41,813 bases of DNA from assembly GCA_964608315.1 (NCBI GenBank), contig CAZSNF010000023.1:1-41813 (forward strand). Direction: 5' to 3'. Source of the stretch: VXPQ01 sp964608315. Lineage in GTDB: Bacteria; Bacteroidota; Rhodothermia; Rhodothermales; VXPQ01. Position 1 is the stretch's first letter, and each line of letters opens with the position of its first letter. A program made the position numbers and the translations under genes. Below the pieces are notes generated by a model. The model made no database searches. It saw nothing but the letters and a program-made list of their open reading frames with translations, and was not told where the DNA came from. Shown in pieces: positions 8,171 through 16,092 of this stretch.

Positions 8171-9373
8171 ATGTCCCCTGCCCATCCCGCTGCTGATTTC
8201 GCCTTGCTTCGCACCCGCTATCGGGATCGGTACGAGCACGAATTGTTCGAAAAGGTGATTCCTTTTTGGGAGCGCCATGCCCCGGACCCCGCGCACGGCG
8301 GCCATTTCAATAATCTCGACCGGGACGGGGCCGTCTACGATACGACCAAGCATATGTGGATGCAGGGGCGTCTGGTATGGATGTTCAGCAAATTATACCG
8401 CGCCGTCGAGACCCGACCTTCCTGGCTTGCGATAGCCCGCAACGGGATGGATTTCCTGCGGAAGCATGCCGCCCGACCTGACGGCAGGGTATATTTTTCG
8501 ACGGCGGCGGACGGACGTCCCGTGTATCTCCAGCGCAAGATATTTACGGAGTGTTTTTACGTCATGGCGCTTGCGGAGTACGCCCGGGCCGCCGGGGAGC
8601 CGAAACTTCTTCGCGAGGCGTACGAAGGGCTTGAGCGCATGTGGGAATGGGCCTGGGACTGGACGAAGGTAGGGCGCCCGACGTACGAGGGGCAGGTTCC
8701 GTCGCAAGCGCTGGCCGTGCCCATGTTGTTGCTCAACCTGATCGAGGAGGTGGCGGGCGACGATTTCGGGACATACCGCGCCGAGGTGGACGACTGCATC
8801 CGTCGGACGGCCTTGCATGTGCACGCCGATGTGCAGCGCGTGTATGAGATCGTGGCCCCGGATGGCGGCTGCCTGGACGGCCCGGAAGGCCGTTTGACGA
8901 CGCCGGGGCACGCCATTGAGGCGGGATGGTTTTTGCAGCACTGGGCGCAACGATTGGGCCGCCCTGAGGTGCAGCAACAGGCTCTCGACATGGTGCGGTG
9001 GTCTTTTAAAAACGGTTGGGACCAGAAGTGGGAAGGGCTGTTCTATTTTGTGGATGCGGAAGGATATGCTCCCGTTCCGCTCGAATGGTCCATGAAGTTG
9101 TGGTGGCCGCACTGCGAGGCGCTCTACGCCCATTTGCTGGATTATTTTCTGACGGGCGACGCCGCCGATCTTGCTGCATTCGAGGCAGTGGATCGTTATG
9201 CGTTCTCGCGGTTCGCCGACCCCGAATACGGGGAATGGTTCGGCTACCTCGACCGGCAGGGCATCGTCACGCATCGCTTCAAGGGCGGGCCGTACAAGGG
9301 ATGTTTCCATGTCCCGCGCGCGTTGTGGTTGTGTTTGCGCCTGCTGGACGAACAACCTGCCTGGAGCGCCTGA
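8171..9373 (+). CDS. AGE family epimerase/isomerase (GlcNAc 2-epimerase-like)
   Basis: A 400-residue member of the N-acylglucosamine 2-epimerase superfamily, an (alpha/alpha)6-barrel that epimerises or isomerises sugars. Supporting motifs are KHMWMQGRLVWMFSKLY (about 59-75), RLTTPGHAIEAGWF with the family PGHxxE core, and a C-terminal FKGGPYKGCFHVPRALW. Length is normal. The substrate cannot be read from sequence: GlcNAc/ManNAc, mannose/fructose and cellobiose epimerases share these motifs. The ATG at 8171 follows 242 bp of divergent intergenic sequence. The next genes (symporter, small membrane proteins, amidohydrolase) are on the same strand, so import and processing of one sugar or sugar-derived compound is a reasonable inference. 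Confidence 0.9.
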   Translation: MSPAHPAADFALLRTRYRDRYEHELFEKVIPFWERHAPDPAHGGHFNNLDRDGAVYDTTKHMWMQGRLVWMFSKLYRAVETRPSWLAIARNGMDFLRKHAARPDGRVYFSTAADGRPVYLQRKIFTECFYVMALAEYARAAGEPKLLREAYEGLERMWEWAWDWTKVGRPTYEGQVPSQALAVPMLLLNLIEEVAGDDFGTYRAEVDDCIRRTALHVHADVQRVYEIVAPDGGCLDGPEGRLTTPGHAIEAGWFLQHWAQRLGRPEVQQQALDMVRWSFKNGWDQKWEGLFYFVDAEGYAPVPLEWSMKLWWPHCEALYAHLLDYFLTGDAADLAAFEAVDRYAFSRFADPEYGEWFGYLDRQGIVTHRFKGGPYKGCFHVPRALWLCLRLLDEQPAWSA

Positions 9374-9506
9374 CGATTTTCGAATTCCCCTCTATGCCTG
9401 GCGCCTGGTCCTTTCCCCGTAATTTCAGGCAGCCCTTGCCTTTCCTTGCAAAAGAGCGTATCGTGGAAGCGTTTGCCCTTTCGCAGGGATTTTTCCCGGT
9501 TTTTTC

Positions 9507-11114
9507 ATGAATATTCTTTTTACCTGGCTCGACTGGCTCTGGGTAGCGGCGTTTCTGCTGCTGATGATCGGCAGCGGCGTACTTTTCTATCGTCTCGGCA
9601 GACGCTCGCAGTCCGATTTCTTTTTGGCGGGGCGCGGGTTGCCCTGGTGGCTGCCGGCTTCTTCGGTGTACGCTACCCATACGGCCACCGACACGCCCAT
9701 GTGGATTACGGGCATTATCTACCGGCACGGCCTGGCGGGCATCTGGTATACCTTTTTCTCGGCCTGGGCGGCCATCAGCGCCTTTGTTTCGACGCGCATT
9801 TTCCGTCGTTCGCTGGCGTACACGCAGGCCGAATGGAATGTCGTGCGGTTTACGGGCCTCGGCGCGGAAATGTTGCGCGGCTGGATGGCCGGGTGGCAGG
9901 TGTTCATGAATATGTTCGTGCTGGGCTGGGTGGGCATTGCTATGGGGAAAGTGTGCGCGTTCCTTTTCGGCTGGCCGTTGTGGGTGGGCCTCGTGTCGTT
10001 TTCGTCCGTGTGCGCCGTATATGTGCTGGCGGCGGGCTACTGGGGCGTCGTCATGGCCGATTTTCAGCAGGGCGTGATCGCCTTTCTGGTTATCATGATC
10101 GTGTCGATCTGGGGGATCATGACGGCGGGCGGCCCGACGGGCATTGTCGAAAAACTTACGATGCTGGGCGAGACGGATCGCCTGAATCCCTTTGCGTTCA
10201 CAGGGTGGTGGACCGGACAATTTCCCGCTGCCTGGTTCGTCACGATGATGGTGATCGCCATTCTGGGGGGGTTCGGCATGGGGACGAGTATCGACTGGTA
10301 CCCCGAGGCGCAGCGCATTCAGTCCGCCCGCACCGTGCGCGACGCCAGCTACAGCATCTGGTGGGGTACGCTGATCGGGCTTGTGCGCAACTCGGTGTGG
10401 GCCGTGGCCATCCTCGGTTTTTTCGTGCTGTTTCCGGGCATGACCGAAACGTCCGAGTACGAGATGGGATGGTTCCGGCTGGGCTTCGATTACCTGCCGG
10501 TGGGCATGGTGGGGTTCTTTTTCGCCGCTATCCTCGCCATCCATCTCTCGACCATTTCGTCTCATCTGAATCTGGGCGCGTTGTATGCTACCCGCGACTT
10601 GTACCAGCACTACTGGAATCCCGAAGCTTCCGAGCGGACGCTCGTGTGGGTGGGGCGCTGGTCCACGCTGATTCTGTTGCTCGGTTCGTTCGTATACGGG
10701 TTGATGATGGAGAACATTACGGAGTGGCTCATTTTCGCGCTCTGGATCATGACCGCGGGCATCTGGTTGCCGAATATTCTTCAGGTAATATGGTGGCGAT
10801 TCAATGCATGGGGGTATTTGTCCGCCTGGATCGCCAACCTCGGTTTCAGTTGGCTGGTGGTGTGGATACTGCCCGAGTTCGGCGTGATCCCGGAATTGCT
10901 TGATTACCAGCAGTTCTGGCTGCTTATGCTGCTGGGCGTCGGCGTTTTCATTCCCGTAACGTTGCTGACGAAGCCCGAGCCCATGGATCATCTTGTCAAG
11001 TACTATGTGCAGGCGCGTCCCATCGGATGGTGGGGGCCGGTTCGCCGCGAAGCCGAGCGGCGAGGGCTGATTCAGTCCGATGCGTCGCCGCCTCGCGCAC
11101 TTTCACAATCCTGA
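9507..11114 (+). CDS. Sodium:solute symporter (SSS family)
   Basis: A 535-residue, highly hydrophobic inner-membrane protein with about 13 predicted membrane spans. It starts with WLWVAAFLLLMIGSGVLFY and continues with DFFLAGRGLPWWLPASSVYA, the typical first-helix region of the SSF family. It would import a solute, often a sugar or carboxylate, with sodium. The gene follows the AGE epimerase by 133 bp; a weak promoter-like pair (TTGCCT ... 17 bp ... TATCGT) lies at about 9435-9465. It is followed within 21 bp by three small membrane-protein genes, a context known for SSS transporters that use small accessory subunits (for example YhdT with PanF). Confidence 0.94.
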   Translation: MNILFTWLDWLWVAAFLLLMIGSGVLFYRLGRRSQSDFFLAGRGLPWWLPASSVYATHTATDTPMWITGIIYRHGLAGIWYTFFSAWAAISAFVSTRIFRRSLAYTQAEWNVVRFTGLGAEMLRGWMAGWQVFMNMFVLGWVGIAMGKVCAFLFGWPLWVGLVSFSSVCAVYVLAAGYWGVVMADFQQGVIAFLVIMIVSIWGIMTAGGPTGIVEKLTMLGETDRLNPFAFTGWWTGQFPAAWFVTMMVIAILGGFGMGTSIDWYPEAQRIQSARTVRDASYSIWWGTLIGLVRNSVWAVAILGFFVLFPGMTETSEYEMGWFRLGFDYLPVGMVGFFFAAILAIHLSTISSHLNLGALYATRDLYQHYWNPEASERTLVWVGRWSTLILLLGSFVYGLMMENITEWLIFALWIMTAGIWLPNILQVIWWRFNAWGYLSAWIANLGFSWLVVWILPEFGVIPELLDYQQFWLLMLLGVGVFIPVTLLTKPEPMDHLVKYYVQARPIGWWGPVRREAERRGLIQSDASPPRALSQS

Positions 11115-11135
11115 TCGCTGATTTCCTGTTGCATC

Positions 11136-11444
11136 ATGCCTCTCGTTCGACGTACATGGACCGCCGAAGAAGCCGACAAATGGACCCGGGAAGACTGGTT
11201 CGCCATCGCACTCTCGCCGATTTGTTATTTTGGCCTGACGCTGGGGGTGGCGTTGTGCCTTCTGTTACGCTGGGAGGGGTTTGCGATCAGCGCCGCCAGC
11301 ATTGCGCTCATCGTATGGATGCACTGGATCATCGATCCGAAAATGAAAGCCATTTCGGAGGAATACGAGAAGAATCAGCAGGGCTACCTGCGCGATCTGG
11401 AAGATTCCGTTCGCTGGAAACAACACGAACAGGAAGCGCCATGA
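11136..11444 (+). CDS. Small two-span membrane protein after symporter
   Basis: A 102-residue protein with a charged amphipathic N-terminus (WTAEEADKWTREDWFAIALS), two adjacent hydrophobic segments (YFGLTLGVALCLLL and FAISAASIALIVWMHWI), and a charged, helical C-terminal tail (KAISEEYEKNQQGYLRDLED). I do not recognise a named family. By position it is a candidate accessory subunit of the upstream SSS transporter. Its stop overlaps the start of the next small gene (ATGA, 11441-11444). Confidence 0.8.
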   Translation: MPLVRRTWTAEEADKWTREDWFAIALSPICYFGLTLGVALCLLLRWEGFAISAASIALIVWMHWIIDPKMKAISEEYEKNQQGYLRDLEDSVRWKQHEQEAP

Positions 11445-11557
11445 CGGAAAGTCTGACCACGGTTATCGGAATGACTATTGCCTACGCGGCTTCCCTCCTC
11501 GGGCTCGTGCTGGCGTGGCGTTCGTACCGCAAGCATCACAAAAAACGAAAGCCATGA
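11441..11557 (+). CDS. 38-residue single-span membrane protein
   Basis: The product MTESLTTVIGMTIAYAASLL... has one hydrophobic segment (about residues 7-26) and a strongly basic tail (RSYRKHHKKRKP). The start overlaps the previous stop by ATGA, and its own stop overlaps the next start (ATGA, 11554-11557). Such tight stop-start overlaps on both sides make translation likely despite the size. The topology (N-out, basic tail in the cytoplasm) resembles the short proteins RefSeq calls symporter small accessory protein; this similarity is from memory. Confidence 0.72.
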   Translation: MTESLTTVIGMTIAYAASLLGLVLAWRSYRKHHKKRKP

Positions 11558-11694
11558 CTTTGTCCCTGCTCATGCAAGCCGCTTCGCCGCAGATCACGTG
11601 GGTGGGCGTTGCGATTCCCGGCGCTATATTTCTCGTGGCTTTCGCCCTCACGTGGCTGCTCTACAGGCACTTTACGAAGCAGCTGGAAGATTGA
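11554..11694 (+). CDS. 46-residue single-span membrane protein
   Basis: The product begins MTLSLLMQAASPQITWVG and has one hydrophobic segment (VAIPGAIFLVAFALTWLLY, about residues 19-37) followed by RHFTKQLED. It is linked by ATGA to the previous small gene, and its stop overlaps the amidohydrolase start (TGATG, 11692-11696). It is the third consecutive small membrane protein after the symporter. No homologue is recognised; a structural subunit of the transporter or a small regulator is the simplest guess. Confidence 0.7.
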   Translation: MTLSLLMQAASPQITWVGVAIPGAIFLVAFALTWLLYRHFTKQLED

Positions 11695-12575
11695 TGGCCG
11701 GCCATAGCCCCGGATCGGATTCGCCGGAGAGCGCCTATCGGGTTTTCGACGCCCATTTCCATATTGGTCCGTACGGAACGCAGGCGTTCGCCGGGCGCCG
11801 GATCACGCCCATTCCCGAAACCCTCGATCATGCCGCGGGCGCTGATTGCGCAGCGTATCTCGACCGGCACAGTATCAAGGCAGGGGTTATCGTGCCGACC
11901 TATCTCGACCGACAGGAAGCGGCGTTCGAATACAACGCGCTGCTCATTGAGGCCGTGGAGCGGTATGAGAATTTGTATGGCGGGTTATGGGTTTCGCCGC
12001 TCCCGCAGGTCGAAGCGCTTCTCAAGACTACGCTGGCTCGCTTGCCGCATCCCAAGGTGCGCGCGCTCAAGATAGCGTCGAATGCCTGGTCTCCGTACGG
12101 CATCGATCCGTCCAGCTGGGATATGTCCGTACAGCGCAATATGGAGCGCATTCTTGAAGCCGCCAGCGGCCATGGACTGGTCATTCATTTTCATACGGGG
12201 TACTTGCCCGGCGCGGACCCCCTGGAGTTCGATCTTTTCATGCAACGGTACGGAAACCGGGCCACGTATCAACTGGTGCATTGCGGGGAGGCTATTGCGC
12301 CGGCATTCCGGTTTGCCCCGCGTTTTCCAGAATGGATCGAGCAGGGTTTCGACGTATATACGGATACGTCCATCGTGCCGGGCTTTGCGCCGAGGTGGCT
12401 ACTGGGCGAGCTGGATCGGCGCAATCTGGGTTTCGAGCGGGTTCTGTTCGCCACCGATTCGCCGTGGGGCTTTTTTCCCGCCGAATACTGGAAGATAGCA
12501 GGACTTGATCTCGACCCCGAAGCGAAGGAACAGATTTTTTGGGGTAATGCGGCAAGATTGTACGGGGTGGGGTAG
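11694..12575 (+). CDS. Amidohydrolase family protein (amidohydrolase_2-like)
   Basis: A 293-residue TIM-barrel metal-dependent hydrolase or decarboxylase. The N-terminal metal-binding FDAHFHIG (His21, His23), VIHFHTGY and LVHCGEA in the middle, and FATDSPWGFF near the end (the conserved aspartate after strand 8) are in the order expected for amidohydrolase_2 proteins. The C-terminal IFWGNAARLYGV is also typical of this family (WGNA-RL). The ATG at 11694 shares one base with the preceding stop. Being last in the epimerase-symporter-small protein group, it probably acts on the imported compound; the actual substrate is unknown. Confidence 0.88.
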   Translation: MAGHSPGSDSPESAYRVFDAHFHIGPYGTQAFAGRRITPIPETLDHAAGADCAAYLDRHSIKAGVIVPTYLDRQEAAFEYNALLIEAVERYENLYGGLWVSPLPQVEALLKTTLARLPHPKVRALKIASNAWSPYGIDPSSWDMSVQRNMERILEAASGHGLVIHFHTGYLPGADPLEFDLFMQRYGNRATYQLVHCGEAIAPAFRFAPRFPEWIEQGFDVYTDTSIVPGFAPRWLLGELDRRNLGFERVLFATDSPWGFFPAEYWKIAGLDLDPEAKEQIFWGNAARLYGVG

Positions 12576-12605
12576 TCCTTGCCTTCGGCGTTTGGGCATG
12601 GCCCT

Positions 12606-12663
12606 CGGCGGGAGTTCGTAAACGCGATAGCCTCAAGCGCTGATCACTCAGGCGGTCCCGCCG
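12606..12663. terminator. Possible stem-loop between convergent genes
   Basis: CGGCGGGA (12606-12613) can pair with TCCCGCCG (12656-12663) across a 42-base loop, between the amidohydrolase and the convergent outer-membrane protein gene. There is no long T-run, so termination is only a guess. Confidence 0.25.
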
Positions 12664-12667
12664 TTTC

Positions 12668-13630
12668 TCAGAACCGGTATTTCAGCCCAAGCGTTGCGGA
12701 CAGCGACGTGAAACTGTTGAACGTCAATTTCCCTGAGAAGGGCGTTACGCCGTCCGCCTGAACCGGCGCATGACTGCGGATGATCGACCACACGACATCT
12801 TCTTTCAGGGTCCCGAAACGGGTCCAGTGGGCGACGAGCCTGATCGTGGCGCGTTCCCCGACGGCGTAATCGATGCCTGCCAGCGCCTGAAAGCCGATGA
12901 TCGTTCCGCTGACGTCGGCGTCCAGCATGCTGAACGTACCGGCGGCCCGAAGCGGTCTGTCGGCAAGGGTGGTCGGCGGCTCCACGTCCTGGTACCCTTC
13001 GGCGATCGTCTTGCGCAGCAGCCGCCTGTTGTAGTTGAGGTTGGCGCGGGCTATGCCGACGCCTGCGCCCGCGGAAGGCGTCCAGGGGGAGTCGTTGCTG
13101 AAATCGTAATAGACGTTCGCAAAGACCTGGTGGGTGCGATAGCCGGAGATGGTTTCGGTTGGCGGATACACGCTGCTCCATTCGCTGGCTTTGCTGACCA
13201 CGGCCTGGTTGGCGGTCGATTCCACGAGCGGCGACGCATCGTTTCCGTAGTCCTGTATCCGGTATGCGAGTTCGAACCGCAGGGTCTGGAGGGCATATCC
13301 GACGCTGAGTCCGCCGGCGAATCCGGCGCCTGGCGAAAATCCATTGGAGGAGAGTTCGCTTGGTTCGGTGACCATGCATTCCGGCGCGCTGCTCGGCGCC
13401 ATAGCCGGATCGTCATAGACCAGGCGGTCGCACTTCGTCGGGGTAGTTACTGCGGAAATGGACGAACTCAGCTGTGCGGAGTTGGCGGCGCCGACGTCGA
13501 TCCCGATATAGAAGCCGCGCCCGTTTTCCTGGGCGCTGGCCGTGTCTGCGCAGAGAAGGCAGACAGCGCAAGCTATCGGCGCGAGCGTACGGAGGGCCTG
13601 GCGCGTTTTTGTTATGGATGGGATGCGCAT
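12668..13630 (-). CDS. Outer-membrane beta-barrel protein
   Basis: A 320-residue protein with a signal peptide (LAPIACAVCLLCADTASAQ, cleavage after about residue 33) and alternating beta-strand sequence throughout, for example GFYIGIDVGAA, FAGGLSVGYALQTLRFELAY and HQVFANVYYDF. It ends in ATLGLKYRF, with the C-terminal aromatic residue typical of outer-membrane barrels recognised by BamA. GVGIARANLNYNRRLL and GTIIGFQALAGIDYAVG look like further hairpins of an OmpW/OmpX-like or opacity-type barrel. Function is unknown. Its promoter region is shared with the divergent sulfatase gene. Confidence 0.85.
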   Translation of the reverse strand: MRIPSITKTRQALRTLAPIACAVCLLCADTASAQENGRGFYIGIDVGAANSAQLSSSISAVTTPTKCDRLVYDDPAMAPSSAPECMVTEPSELSSNGFSPGAGFAGGLSVGYALQTLRFELAYRIQDYGNDASPLVESTANQAVVSKASEWSSVYPPTETISGYRTHQVFANVYYDFSNDSPWTPSAGAGVGIARANLNYNRRLLRKTIAEGYQDVEPPTTLADRPLRAAGTFSMLDADVSGTIIGFQALAGIDYAVGERATIRLVAHWTRFGTLKEDVVWSIIRSHAPVQADGVTPFSGKLTFNSFTSLSATLGLKYRF

Positions 13631-13701
13631 AGGGCGGTTATGACGTTTTTGTGCGAAATCAAGCGGCGACGTTACGCAACGGCTGCTTGCATCGCAACAA
13701 A

Positions 13702-13731
13702 ATTATACGCCCACCCACCCCAAAAGGTCAA
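13702..13731 (-). promoter_or_regulatory. Sigma70-type promoter for outer-membrane protein gene
   Basis: On the minus strand TTGACC (13731-13726) and a perfect TATAAT (13707-13702) are separated by 18 bp, about 70 bp before the start of the beta-barrel gene. It is the best consensus promoter in the window. Confidence 0.7.
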
Positions 13732-13747
13732 TGTGTGGTTTTTGCGC

Positions 13748-13777
13748 TTGACTGGCCTTTGTTTCTGTGCGTATCAT
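13748..13777 (+). promoter_or_regulatory. Sigma70-type promoter for sulfatase gene
   Basis: TTGACT (13748-13753) and TATCAT (13772-13777) are 18 bp apart and about 35 bp before the ATG at 13812. The -10 element covers the more upstream in-frame ATGs (13767 and 13776), which argues for the later start. The -35 boxes of this and the divergent promoter are only about 16 bp apart, so the two genes may be regulated together. Confidence 0.55.
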
Positions 13778-13811
13778 GGGATATTTCCTGCGAATGCACA
13801 CGGTAGCCATA

Positions 13812-15749
13812 ATGAACATGTTTTGCCCTCAAACGAAGACGGTCCGGGCGTTGGGACTGCTGATTCTGCTTGCAGCCCTTTCCGGATGCGGCGCCGCGGA
13901 AGAGGCGCCGGACCTCTCCTCCGACCTGCCGAATATTCTGTGGCTTACGGCGGAGGACATGAGCGCCGATCTGGGCGCGTATGGGGACGCCTATGCGGAA
14001 ACGCCGCACCTTGATCGGCTGGCCCGGCAAGGCGTGACGTATACGAATGCGTTCGCTACCGCACCCGTCTGTTCCCCGGCCCGCTTTACGCTGCTTACGG
14101 GTATCTACGCCACCACGGCGGGCGCGCAGGGATTGCGTTCGCAGGTCCCCATTCCGGATGACATTACGGGTTTCCCGGCGTATTTGCGGGCCTTGGGCTA
14201 TTACGCGACGAACAACGTCAAGACGGACTACAATACGTCCGCAGAGCCGCGCCTCATCGCCGAATCCTGGGACGAGAGCAGCGCAGAAGCACATTGGCGG
14301 GGGCGCCAGGGCGGGCAGCCGTTTTTCGCCGTCTTCAACCACATGCACACCCACCAGAGTCGTATTTCCTTTCTGGATACGGAGTTTCCCGAGTTGGCCG
14401 CCGGGCTGGGTACGCACGACCCCGCCGCCGCGCCGCTGCCTCCGTATTACCCGGACGATCCGGACGTACGGGAGACTGTGGCCCGGTACTACGACGCCGT
14501 GACCGCTATGGACGCCAACGTGGGGCGCCTGTTGGCCGAGCTGGAGGAGGACGGCGTGGCGGACAACACCATCGTGTTTTTCTACGGGGATCACGGGACG
14601 GGTTTGCCGCGCGGGAAACGGGTGCTTTATGATTCCGGCCTGCACGTTCCGCTGATTATTTATTTCCCCCCGAAATGGCGGCGTCTGGCCCCGGCGTTGC
14701 CCGGATCGTCCACGGACCGCCTGGTAAGCTTCGTGGATTTTGCGCCCACGATGTTGCGCCTTGTCGGAGAGGTGGCGCCAGCGCATATGCAGGGCACGCC
14801 GTTTCTGAATGCGGACTCGCTGGCGGAACGGGAATTCGTGTTCGGCGCGCGCGACCGGGTGGACGAGGCCTACGATATTGCGCGTTCCGTGCGCGACGAA
14901 CGGTTCCTGTACATTCGCCATTACCATCCGCACCTTTCCTGGAATCAGCCGGAATTCTTTTCGGACCAGGCGCCGATTCGCCAGGCCATTACGCGGCTTG
15001 CCGAGGCGGGAGCATTGAACGCGGCGCAGATGACTTACGCCGGCCCTTCGAAACCGGCTGAAGAATTGTTCGACACGGTTACCGATCCGTACCAGCTCCG
15101 CAATCTGGCCGATTCGCCGGCGTATATCGACGTACTGGATCGGATGCGGGCCCGGTTGACCCAATGGGAGGTGGAGACGCGCGACCTTGGCTTTATGGAT
15201 GAAGCCGAAGCGCTGCGGCTGGCCGAACGGACGGGGCGGACGCCGCTCGAATTCGGGGCGGATCCGTCCGCGTATCCGCTCACGCGCGTACTGGATACGG
15301 CGAACCTCGCGGGGCAGCCGCGCGCTTCGGCCAGGCAAGCGGCGCTTCTGGGGGATTCGGACGATGCGGTGCGGTACTGGGCTGCGCTGGGGTTGCGCGC
15401 GGCCGGCGCCGGGGACCCCCTGAGCCAGGATGCGCTACGCAACGCCTTGCGGGATGCCGTTCCCGCCGTGCGCACGGAGGCAGCCGCGGCGCTTGCAGCG
15501 CTGGACGGTTCTTCGGAAGCCCTTGCCGTGCTTGCGGAGGTGCTGGAGACCGGCGATCCGCTGGATGTGCTCCGGGCCGCGCGCGCCCTGCAATTGCTCG
15601 GCGACAAGGCGGCTCCTGCCGCAGAAGCGATGCAGCGCGTCATGGAGCAGGCGCAGGACGATACGGTATACGGTCCCGACGCCCTGTACATCCGCTTTGC
15701 GCTGGAGCCGGCCCTTGTCGAGGACAAGAGGGTGACGGAGGTGTATTAG
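13812..15749 (+). CDS. Lipoprotein sulfatase (S1 family) with C-terminal HEAT-like repeats
   Basis: Hydrolyses sulfate esters, probably of sulfated polysaccharides. From the ATG at 13812 the product has 645 residues. A lipoprotein signal (LLILLAALSGC, Cys26) is followed by the sulfatase start NILWLTAEDMSADLGAYGD and the formylglycine motif C-S-P-A-R (Cys87 to Arg91). An HTHQ/HMHTH metal region and a late YGDHGTGLPRGKR complete the domain. After about residue 500, four to five short helical repeats follow (ASARQAALLGDSDDAVRYWA, AVRTEAAAALAALDGSSEAL), which look like HEAT repeats and could bind substrate or a partner. Maturation would need an anaerobic or FGE-type sulfatase activator, not in this window. 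The TAG stop merges with the end of repeat R3. Confidence 0.92.
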   Translation: MNMFCPQTKTVRALGLLILLAALSGCGAAEEAPDLSSDLPNILWLTAEDMSADLGAYGDAYAETPHLDRLARQGVTYTNAFATAPVCSPARFTLLTGIYATTAGAQGLRSQVPIPDDITGFPAYLRALGYYATNNVKTDYNTSAEPRLIAESWDESSAEAHWRGRQGGQPFFAVFNHMHTHQSRISFLDTEFPELAAGLGTHDPAAAPLPPYYPDDPDVRETVARYYDAVTAMDANVGRLLAELEEDGVADNTIVFFYGDHGTGLPRGKRVLYDSGLHVPLIIYFPPKWRRLAPALPGSSTDRLVSFVDFAPTMLRLVGEVAPAHMQGTPFLNADSLAEREFVFGARDRVDEAYDIARSVRDERFLYIRHYHPHLSWNQPEFFSDQAPIRQAITRLAEAGALNAAQMTYAGPSKPAEELFDTVTDPYQLRNLADSPAYIDVLDRMRARLTQWEVETRDLGFMDEAEALRLAERTGRTPLEFGADPSAYPLTRVLDTANLAGQPRASARQAALLGDSDDAVRYWAALGLRAAGAGDPLSQDALRNALRDAVPAVRTEAAAALAALDGSSEALAVLAEVLETGDPLDVLRAARALQLLGDKAAPAAEAMQRVMEQAQDDTVYGPDALYIRFALEPALVEDKRVTEVY

Positions 15750-16056
15750 GGGGATTCTGATTAAATCTACTTCGATCAGCGCTTCACGTTCGTGGGTACA
15801 GTACATTGTGCCGGCATCGTTGAAATCAGCGGCAAACGCTGCGGATTCGGGGCATGGCGGACGTGAAGCGCCCTTCGGGAGGCTGCGAGGGACGTACTGG
15901 CGCAGGACAAAACGGGTCTTTGGTGCGCCTTTGAGCGAAACATCGGGCCCCGAAATATTCCGCCAGCCCATGGCCTGCGTACCCTTATGTATTCGCGAAA
16001 AGGCGCACCAAAGGCCGCTCCCTTGGGCTTTGCGGACTTAATCAGAGTATCCTTAA
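15747..16056 (+). repeat. Interspersed hairpin repeat, copy R3 (full length, module B2)
   Basis: It lies between convergent genes. It has the left end (GGGGATTCTGATTAAATC), the stem arms GCGCTTCACGT (15779-15789) and ACGTGAAGCGC (15861-15871), and then a different palindromic module B2 bounded by CTTTGGTGCGCCTTT (15918-15932) and AAAGGCGCACCAAAG (15999-16013). The right end is ACTTAATCAGAGTATCCTTA. The 96-bp module B2 is inverted relative to the one in copy R5. No protein-coding sequence is seen. Confidence 0.88.
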
Positions 16057-16092
16057 GGGGACAATGTCAGATTGTCGCACCCGGTGGTCACG

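Noticed and set aside
15918..16013. The B2 palindrome as a tRNA-like or riboswitch gene
   Set aside because: No T-loop (GTTCGAATC), acceptor stem or known riboswitch core is present; it sits at gene ends rather than in leaders.
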